A program made the position numbers and the translations under genes. Positions 57,442 to 64,000 of a stretch of DNA of 64,000 nt are shown one piece after another (position 1 is the first letter of the stretch; each line of letters opens with the position of its first letter). This DNA is from Luscinia megarhynchos. Its lineage: Eukaryota > Chordata > Aves > Passeriformes > Turdidae. Below the pieces are notes generated by a model. That model had not been told where the DNA came from. It did not search any database and worked only from the letters and a program-made list of their open reading frames with translations. The stretch spans positions 3,410,001 through 3,474,000 of the forward strand of contig JAPFBE010000032.1 in assembly GCA_034336665.1 (NCBI GenBank). Reading direction: 5' to 3'.

Positions 57442-58736
57442 CTTTCTCGAGTAAGTTTCAAATTCAGTTCATTATCACCCAGTGTTGCTTTCCAAGGAGC
57501 TTCTGGAGCCTTCTTTACTCTTATATGATGAATCCAAGCATTCTGTTCCTTAATCTTGATTGCAGTATTAGTGGTGAGAAGCACCTGGCATGCTCCTTCC
57601 CACTGAGGCTCCATGCTCTTTTCTGTAAAAGACTTAACATACACATAATCTCCAGGTTGTGTGTCATATACCGGCCATCTAATTCTCTGCTTCGAGCTCC
57701 AGCCACATGTTTTTCAATTTCTCTGAGTTGTTTGTTCAGGACCACCATGTACCTGTGTAGGGTTTCTTCCCCTACTTGGGCTGGTGTTCCCTGCTGTACC
57801 CCATATGTTCTTCCATAGAGAATCTCAAAAGGACTCAGTTTCTCTTTTGCCCTCAGTTTAGGCCGAATCCACAACAATGCTAATGGAAGAGCCTGGGGCC
57901 AAGGTAATTGAGCTTCTTGTCCTAATCTTGCAATTTGCCATTTAATCAAATAATTCACTTTTTCCACTTGGCCGCTTGACTGAGGATGATAGGGGGTGTG
58001 AGGTTCCCAATCTATAACAAACAGGTGGCTAATTTGCTGCACAGCCTTTGAAATGAAATGTGGCTCTCTGTCTGAGGATAGTGTGGCTGGAACTCCAAAG
58101 CGTGGTAGTATTTCTTGTAAGAGTACTTTGGTGACCTCTCGTGCTTTGGAAGCTCTGGTAGGAAAGATTTCGGGCCATTCTGAGAAGGTGTCTGTTAGCA
58201 CCAGTAAGTATCGGTACACCCCTTTCCTTGGAAGTTCTGAAAAATCAATTTGCCACTGTTGCCCAGGCCAATAGCCTCTTCCAATTTGTCCAAGTTTTGG
58301 TTTGGTAATATTTTTGGGATTGGTTTGGAGGCATAGACTACATTGATGAGTATTTGAGTATCACTATTGAGTATCACTTGGATAACTGTGCCTAAATATC
58401 TTGCAACAATTCTGTCTCTTAAATAATTATACAAGGCATCCATTCCCCAGGGAGTTTTCTGATGTTCCTCTTTTACTAATGCCTATAACATATGGAAGGG
58501 AACTACAAGCCTTCCTTTCCCTTCTTGTGTGATGGCCCATCCTTCTTTGTTATAACTTCCATTTTCTGCTTTAATGAGCCTCTTATCCTTTTTGTTATAA
58601 TTTGGCTTACCTTCCAGGGAAATCTGTCCATCTGGAACTAAGGGTGATTCGATGGATACCTCACCTTTGGCTGCTTCTTTTTCCTCTCTGTCCCCCAGCT
58701 CATTTCATTCTTCCAATTTGGAGCTCACTTTCTGGT
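57438..58736 (-). pseudogene. ERV E integrase, gammaretrovirus-like
   Basis: On the minus strand, 58195-58443 is N-terminal (WGMDALYNYLRDRI), though a frame change follows. 57521-58219 has the core: LVLTDTFSEWPEIFPT (first Asp), LSSDREPHFIS (second Asp, in a modified context), and PYHPQSSGQVEKVN with the Glu. After a frameshift near 57640, 57438-57644 is the C-terminal domain (WEGACQVLLTTNTAIKI). The PHTPYHPQSSGQVE style is that of class I (gamma-like) retroviruses. Part of the enzyme upstream, and all RT, would lie in or beyond the N gap. Confidence 0.82.
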
Positions 58737-58836
58737 NNNNNNNNNNNNNNNNNNNNNNNNNNNNNNNNNNNNNNNNNNNNNNNNNNNNNNNNNNNNNNNN
58801 NNNNNNNNNNNNNNNNNNNNNNNNNNNNNNNNNNNN
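58737..58836. other. Assembly gap (100 N)
   Basis: Exactly 100 unknown bases, a conventional scaffold gap of unknown size. Retroviral sequences on the two sides belong to different elements and strands, so true adjacency is uncertain. Confidence 0.99.
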
Positions 58837-59605
58837 CCATGGACAGCATCACTGGGTTATCCATGACTGTGACACGTCGCTGCCATCAAGCAGGCCAGAA
58901 GTGGGTGAAGCCCTCTGGTATGGTGGGCCGTGGTCCAAGTATACGTCTCGGGGAGGCTTGGCAGATTGACTATATCACACTGCCTCAGACCCGCCAGGGC
59001 AAGCACTATGTGCTGACAATGGTAGAAGCCACCACCCGGCTGGTTGGAGACCTACCCTGTGTCCCATGCTACTGCCCGCAACACCATCCTGGGCCTGGAA
59101 ATGCAGGTCCTTTGGAGGCATGGTACCCCTGAGAGGATTGAGTCAGATAATGGGACTCATTTTAAGAATAACCTTGTCAAGACCTGGGCTAGGGAACACG
59201 GTATTGAGTGGGTGTACCACATCCCTTACCATGCACCAGCTACAGGTATAGTGGAGAGGTACAATGGATTGGTGAAGACTACCTTAAAGGCATTGGGTGG
59301 AGGATCTCTCAAGAACTGGGAGCAGCATTTGGCAAAGGCCACTTGGTTAGTCAACACTCGAGGTTCCACCAACTAATCAGGTCCCGTCCAGTCTGAGTGC
59401 CTTAATGTAGTAGACGGAGACAAAGTCCCGGTGGCCCATGTCAGAGGTTTGCTAGGGAAGACAGTATGGATTAATCCTGCCTCGAGTACAGGCAAACTCA
59501 TTCGTGGGATTGCCTTTGCTCAAGGACCAGGATGTACTTGGTGGATAATGCAGAAAGATGGAACAACCCGCTGTGTACCTCAGGGAGATCTGATTGTAGG
59601 GTGAA
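58837..59605 (+). pseudogene. ERV F integrase (ERVL-like)
   Basis: Plus-strand reading: the core motifs GEAWQIDYITLPQ, RIESDNGTHF and ATGIVERYNG are all present, and the end (GCTWW, PQGDLIV, stop near 59603) matches ERV B. A frameshift near 59040 and a stop at about 59374 break it. There is no env downstream, as in ERVL. The sequence before 58837 is unknown. Confidence 0.85.
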
Positions 59606-59834
59606 TTATACACAAATATTATTGTTGAGTGTTACCACCATTGCCTGTATGCTAGATCTTATGAATATGAGACAGAAGAGAATGTGTAAGTGGCGAAGGC
59701 CTGAGCAAGTGGGAAGAAGGAAACGTGTAAGTGTTGAAGGTTTGAGCAAGTCAGAGGAGGTTTCTACATTGTGTTTAGTGAGTGTATATCCCAATCGGTG
59801 TGTCAATGATCACGATATGGGATAAGGGGTGGAA

Positions 59835-60417
59835 TGTCCTGGGTTGATGTTATGACTAGCTCCTTTCCCTGCCCCCGCCCCCCTTTCCCTGTCTGCATGG
59901 AGCTGTCAGCGGCGTGGCGGCCCTTCCCCCCCGGAGCTGCCCGGCTCGCTGCCTGGCTTGCCCTAGCTAGGCTGCTGCTGCTTGCCCCCGGCTTGCTTGA
60001 TTTTCCCCCTGGCTAGCTAGGCTGCTGCTTGCCCCCGGCTTGCTTGCTTTTCCCCCTGGCTAGCTAGGCTGCTTGCTCGCTCGCTACCCTTGCTGGCTAC
60101 CCCTGCTGTCTCTCTCTCTCTCTTCTTCCCTCATCCAGAAGACCGGAACCGGCTCCAGAGGAAAATGGATCTGAACCTCAGAGACTGCCTCTGGAAGCTT
60201 GCCAAGAAGCTCTCCGCCCTTCCCAGCAAAGATCTCCGAGCTCGTCTCTCTCTCTCTCTCTCGGTGAAATTTGGTTTTTTTTGTTATCTGGGTCTGACTG
60301 GGAAGTGTTTTCTCTTGTGTTTTGTTAATAAATAAGTTTTTTCCACTTTCCCCCTGAGGAGAATTCTTTCTGAGTTCTTTGGGAGGTCTTTCCCCAAATT
60401 TGTCCTAAACTTGGACA
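59835..60417 (+). repeat. 3' LTR of ERV F
   Basis: It is preceded by the purine tract AAGGGGTGGAA, starts TGTCCTGGGT and ends AACTTGGACA. A ~50-bp tandem repeat (about 59963-60090, three copies with GGCTAGCTAGGCTGCTGCTT), two CT microsatellites (60110-60125 and 60244-60262) and AATAAA (near 60329) lie inside. The last ~70 bp resembles the end of the ERV B LTRs. Confidence 0.82.
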
Positions 60418-61530
60418 CCTTCATTCCACATTTCTTACCAACCAACATACAGAGAGAACACTTCAATCAGTTATACACTTAAATAATCAGTTTTCTTCAG
60501 AGAGAAAAGTCCCTTTTCTGGTTATGGCTTAGGGGGTGTCTTCACCTTCACAGTCTGCGTCTGCCCGAAAACCACAGAACTATGAATTTTTATCCTCCCA
60601 TTTACACAGTCCTTCCAGAGCCGTGTTATGGGTTACGTTACACACTTGGGGTATCACTTTTAAAGGCAGGCTGCCGAAAAACAAAATTCTCTTCATCTGC
60701 TTCTCTATCAAAAGTCTCTGTTCATATTCCAGTCCCAGAACAGAGAGAGCTCAATTTCCCCGAGGCAAAAAGTCTTCTACTCAAGCATCCAAACCTCCCC
60801 AAGTATATTTCACAGTTTAAAGGAACTTTAGTGAAGTCACAATCCCCACAGCCCACAAAAAAAGGTTTTCAGCAACTTGCATCTTTTCAATCTCTTCCCA
60901 CCAGGAACTTTGTCTTCATCCGACTGACTTCTGCAGTCTCCATGCTTCATTTCTTCTCATTCAGGGCAACTTAGGAGATCCAGGATTCCATCCAGGCATA
61001 AAGAAGTTACAATTGTATCCAGATTGCAAAGAAACAAACGTGGGCAGCTGGAGTTCTTCTCTGCCACGTGGAAAGGCGAGCCGAGCCCAGCCGGCAGGGC
61101 TGGGGCCATGTGGCCGGTGCTGGGGCCATGCAGAGCCCGGGGGCCATGCAAGCCAGGGGCTCCCCGCAGAGCCGGTGCCGGGCCGGGCCCCCTCCCGCCG
61201 AGCCTGGGGCCGGGGTTCCGAGCCGGGCCCCCTGCAGAGCCGGGGTGCCGGGCTGGACCCCAGACCGAGCATGGAGCCCCCCCAGCCAGGGACGTCAACC
61301 TCTGGAGACCGGAAACCAAAAAAGACAGTTAACTTGATGCAACTGTGATTTGTGAAAGCGAAATAACATTTTCATTGGTTTCCCGAGCTGTCCATCACCA
61401 AATCAGCTCTCTGATTGGTGCCAGCAGCTCACAGGGGAAGCTCCCAGAGACGGGAGAGTGCCTCCCACTCCCCAGCCTCATGGAGCCATCCCTGAGGTGA
61501 ATCCACCCCTCCCCCTTACCACATGAAACC
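60418..61530 (-). repeat. Possible LTR or promoter-like repeat, minus orientation
   Basis: GC-rich centre (61060-61310) flanked by two CCAAT boxes on the minus strand (near 61376 and 61417) and a minus-strand start TGTTGGTTTCATGTGG near 61530, which looks like an avian LTR beginning. No partner LTR or internal region is seen, so this is tentative. Frames over the GC-rich part exist in several phases and are not convincing. Confidence 0.35.
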
Positions 61531-62650
61531 AACACAGCTGCCTAGTTGTTTTTCTGCATATTCCACTGTTCTTTCACATGTTTAGCAGTGTTCTGTATAT
61601 TTCTTTGTTTAGATCACTCTTTATAACAAGTGCAAGGCATGAGACATTTTTAGGTGTTTTTCAACAACTTGTTGTGACCTTCAAGATCACTGAACATAAA
61701 CTATGCTAAATTGGGAGAGAAGGAGCTGAAACACAGAATACCAAAGCCTCTCTCACTCCCCTCCACAACTGGACAGGAGAGAGAAAATATAACAATGGGT
61801 TCATGAGTTGAGATAAGGATCAGGAGAGATCACTCAGCAAATACCATTATGGGCAAAACAAGCTCAAATTAAAGATATTAATTGAATTTATGGCTAACAA
61901 AACCAGAGCAGGATAATGAAAAGTAAAATAAGACCTTAAAAAAAGACTTCCCCTCCCCCCCAGCTCTACTTCCACCCTCAGCAGTGCAGGGAGACAGGGA
62001 ATGGGGGTTATGGTCAGTTCATCAGGTGTTATTTCTCCCACTGCTCAGAGAAAGGAGTCCTTCTCCTGCTCCAACATGGGATATCTCCCACTGGAAATAG
62101 TTATCCATGAACTTCAAGGACAGACTGCTCCATCATGGAGTCCTCTTTCCCTAGGCCTCTGACAGGGTCACAGCCCCATCTCAGACATCCACCTCCTCCA
62201 GGCTGCGAGTAGATTTCTGCATCCCCATAGATCACCGTGGGCTGCAGGGGGACACCGACATCACCATGGTCTTCACCACAGGCTGCAGAAGAATCTCAGC
62301 TCTGGTGCCTGGAGCACCTCCTCCCCCTCCTTCTCCCCTGACCTTAGTGTCTGCAGAGTTGGTCTTCTCACATGTTCTAGTCCTGTTCTTCTCTGGTCAC
62401 AATTACAACTGCACCATAACTTTTTTCTTCTTCTTCTTCAATATGTTATCACGGAGGAATTGTCACCATTTCTAATTGGCCCAGTCGTTACCAGTGTCAC
62501 ATACGTCTTTGGAGAGACGAGGGATTGGCTCTGGTGTACATGGAGGAAGCTTCTGGCAGCTTCTTACAGAAACCATCCCTGTAGCGCACCCCCCCTTCCC
62601 TCCCCTGCTACCAAAGCTTGGCCATGCAAACCCAATACACCTTTCTTTAT
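61531..62650 (-). repeat. Dispersed avian repeat, ERVL/LTR-like (tentative)
   Basis: Blocks such as TTCCCTGTCTCCCTGCACTG (minus strand, near 61990) and GGCTGCAGGGGGACACCGAC (near 62240) are familiar to me from many avian genome loci, next to ERVL-type LTRs. I cannot name the family with certainty. No intact frame. Confidence 0.4.
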
Positions 62651-64000
62651 GTATGTCCTTCATCATTGCTACTCCAGAACAGGACACATGCATGGATGAA
62701 GAAGCTGAGGATCGTGCTTGGGTCTGGCAGCACGGGGAGCCAGAACCTTTGCCTCCAGATAGCAGGCTATATGCATAGAGCTCCAAACAGATAATATGGA
62801 AATTCAACAGCCACAAAGAGGAGGAACTGCCTGCAATTGGTTGGCTCAAGAGACTACGGTGGCTCAGAAGGGGCAAGCAAGCCCCTGTCTGCTGGCTAGA
62901 ACTGGTACCTGAGATTATAACTCCCCCCCAAAAACCAGTTGAAAGAAAAAAACCACTTTGACAGCCTCAGACATTTCATATTTTCATACAGGCTGCAGCG
63001 TGACTGTCCCAAGCAGAGAAGGCAGAGACAGAATGCCATCATCAAGGATGCAACTAAGAAGGAAATTGTCCTGGCATGGTGTGCTTTCACACAGGACAGT
63101 GCAGGGTTAGCCCTAAGCAAGGCAGCACCTCCTTGCCTTTCCAATGCCTCTTTAATGCTCAGTCTTGTCTCTGAGAGCACGTGGGATGCTTTAATGCTCA
63201 GTCAGATGAAGGAATTGGCCATTCACAAATACATTTCAATGGTCAGCAGCTAAGCAGCTGACAACCCTGCCTGCCAAAGCCATCTGCCCATGGGATCTGT
63301 ATTCCTTGGCATCCCCAGGAGTTAAAACCTATGAGGCCAACTGGCTCTTAACCATAAAGAGTGAGGGTTTGTGATTGGCAAACATGGGAGGAAGAGGATT
63401 AGTGGTAGTGGCAGTGGCAGTGGAAGGAATTTGTCTTTAGTCACAAACCACCAGAACCAGTTTTCTGAGATATTCAATGAGGGGTTTTTGTTTGGATTGG
63501 TTTTTGGGGTTTTTTAGCAAGCTGAATGGCAGGGAATTTAAAATAAAAAAAAAAAGGGAAAAAAAGAGGAGGAGAAGCTTTCCTGTTAGCTGAAGCTTAC
63601 AAGCAGTTTGAGTACAGATTCTCCACATCAAGTTTTCTGGCATTTCTTTATTTCCTCTCAGTAATGCAATCACATTAACAGTTTTGTAAAAAACCCCACT
63701 TATTAAATGGGGAATGTCAAAAGAAAAGTTAACTAAAACCCTTATCTAGTACTAAGCCCTCGCATGCTTAAGAATGCAAGTTGTGCTTTCTGTGGCTTTG
63801 CTCTTCTCTCAGACATCTAACTGGGTACACTTCCAGCCTTGGGTTATAAACCAGACAGACTACTACTTTATTTAAATGGAAAATATTGCACAGAAATTAT
63901 AAAAGTTGCATACAGACACAGCTTTAATTTCAGCAGAGGTAAGGGGAAATGCCTGGAAATTAACTGGAAACAAAACTGCTGTGAATTCCTGCAAGAAATG
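62651..64000. other. No recognised gene
   Basis: The longest frame of interest, 62939-63253 (plus, 104 codons), has no domain I recognise and lies in AT-balanced DNA with A- and T-runs downstream (63541-63566). It may be chance. Confidence 0.5.

Larger units (their letters stand above)
45981..58736 (-). mobile_element. ERV E: gammaretrovirus-like provirus, host of two nested insertions
   Basis: Minus-strand order from right to left: integrase (cut by the N gap at 58737), env start overlapping the integrase stop, env SU, env TM with membrane anchor, and a probable 3' LTR. The overlap of pol stop and env start (57438-57441) is typical of gammaretroviruses. ERV D (48127-56220) and a solo LTR (56702-57372) interrupt env, and env-like sequence continues on either side of both. 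The 5' part of pol, gag and the 5' LTR are not visible. Confidence 0.78.

Noticed and set aside
61013..61348. Several overlapping frames in a GC-rich stretch
   Set aside because: Three plus frames and two minus frames are open at once, which is the signature of GC-rich, stop-poor DNA.
62472..62876. 134-codon minus-strand frame
   Set aside because: Low-complexity Ser/Cys-rich, an overlapping plus-strand frame is equally open, and part lies in a dispersed repeat.

Overview
This is bird nuclear DNA, most likely from a songbird. CR1 LINE ends, several classes of avian-type endogenous retroviruses (ERVs) and large satellite arrays fill nearly all of it. I recognise no ordinary host gene. The density of nested ERVs and satellites resembles a W chromosome or pericentromeric heterochromatin, but that is inference. 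A run of 100 N (58737-58836) marks an assembly gap.

Layout. 1-886 is a CR1 3' end, followed by AT-rich DNA without genes to 3497. 3498-6341 is a compact LTR element (two 349-bp LTRs, Lys3-like primer site, no gag/pol/env). Its only long reading frame carries a cold-shock domain of the Y-box (YBX) protein type; this is the most remarkable object in the window. 6342-23245 is an array of about 55 copies of a ~190-bp satellite (sat-190), split by a minus-strand ERVL-like provirus, ERV B (11021-17495, target duplication CTGAT). 23246-26685 and 34855-35086 are a second satellite with a ~436-bp unit (sat-436), present in both orientations. Between them lies ERV A (26686-34854, plus strand), a class III-like provirus with a tRNA-Ser-like primer site and an env, truncated at both ends. 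35087-39394 is a third, AT-rich satellite (sat-500) with head-to-head inversions and a solo LTR that has a perfect 6-bp target duplication.

39606-42379 is ERV C (minus strand), an ERVL-like gag fragment plus LTR. 42380-45980 holds a minisatellite, a CR1 fragment and a two-copy ~700-bp tandem duplication. 45981-58736 is ERV E (minus strand), with a gammaretrovirus-like integrase and an env whose TM half is homologous to that of ERV A. ERV E is broken by a complete plus-strand class II provirus, ERV D (48127-56220, LTRs about 99% identical), and by a solo LTR (56702-57372, target duplication TATGG). After the gap, 58837-60417 is the 3' end of a plus-strand ERVL-like element, ERV F. The last 3.5 kb holds probable LTR-type repeats and nothing recognisable as a gene.

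The retroviral genes are nearly all broken by stops, frameshifts, deletions or nested insertions and are annotated as pseudogenes. The exception is the YBX-like frame, which is open for 414-446 codons although its two LTRs differ by about 3%. Its leader has a good splice donor, an acceptor-like tract and a strong start context, as expected for an element that expresses a captured host-type gene.
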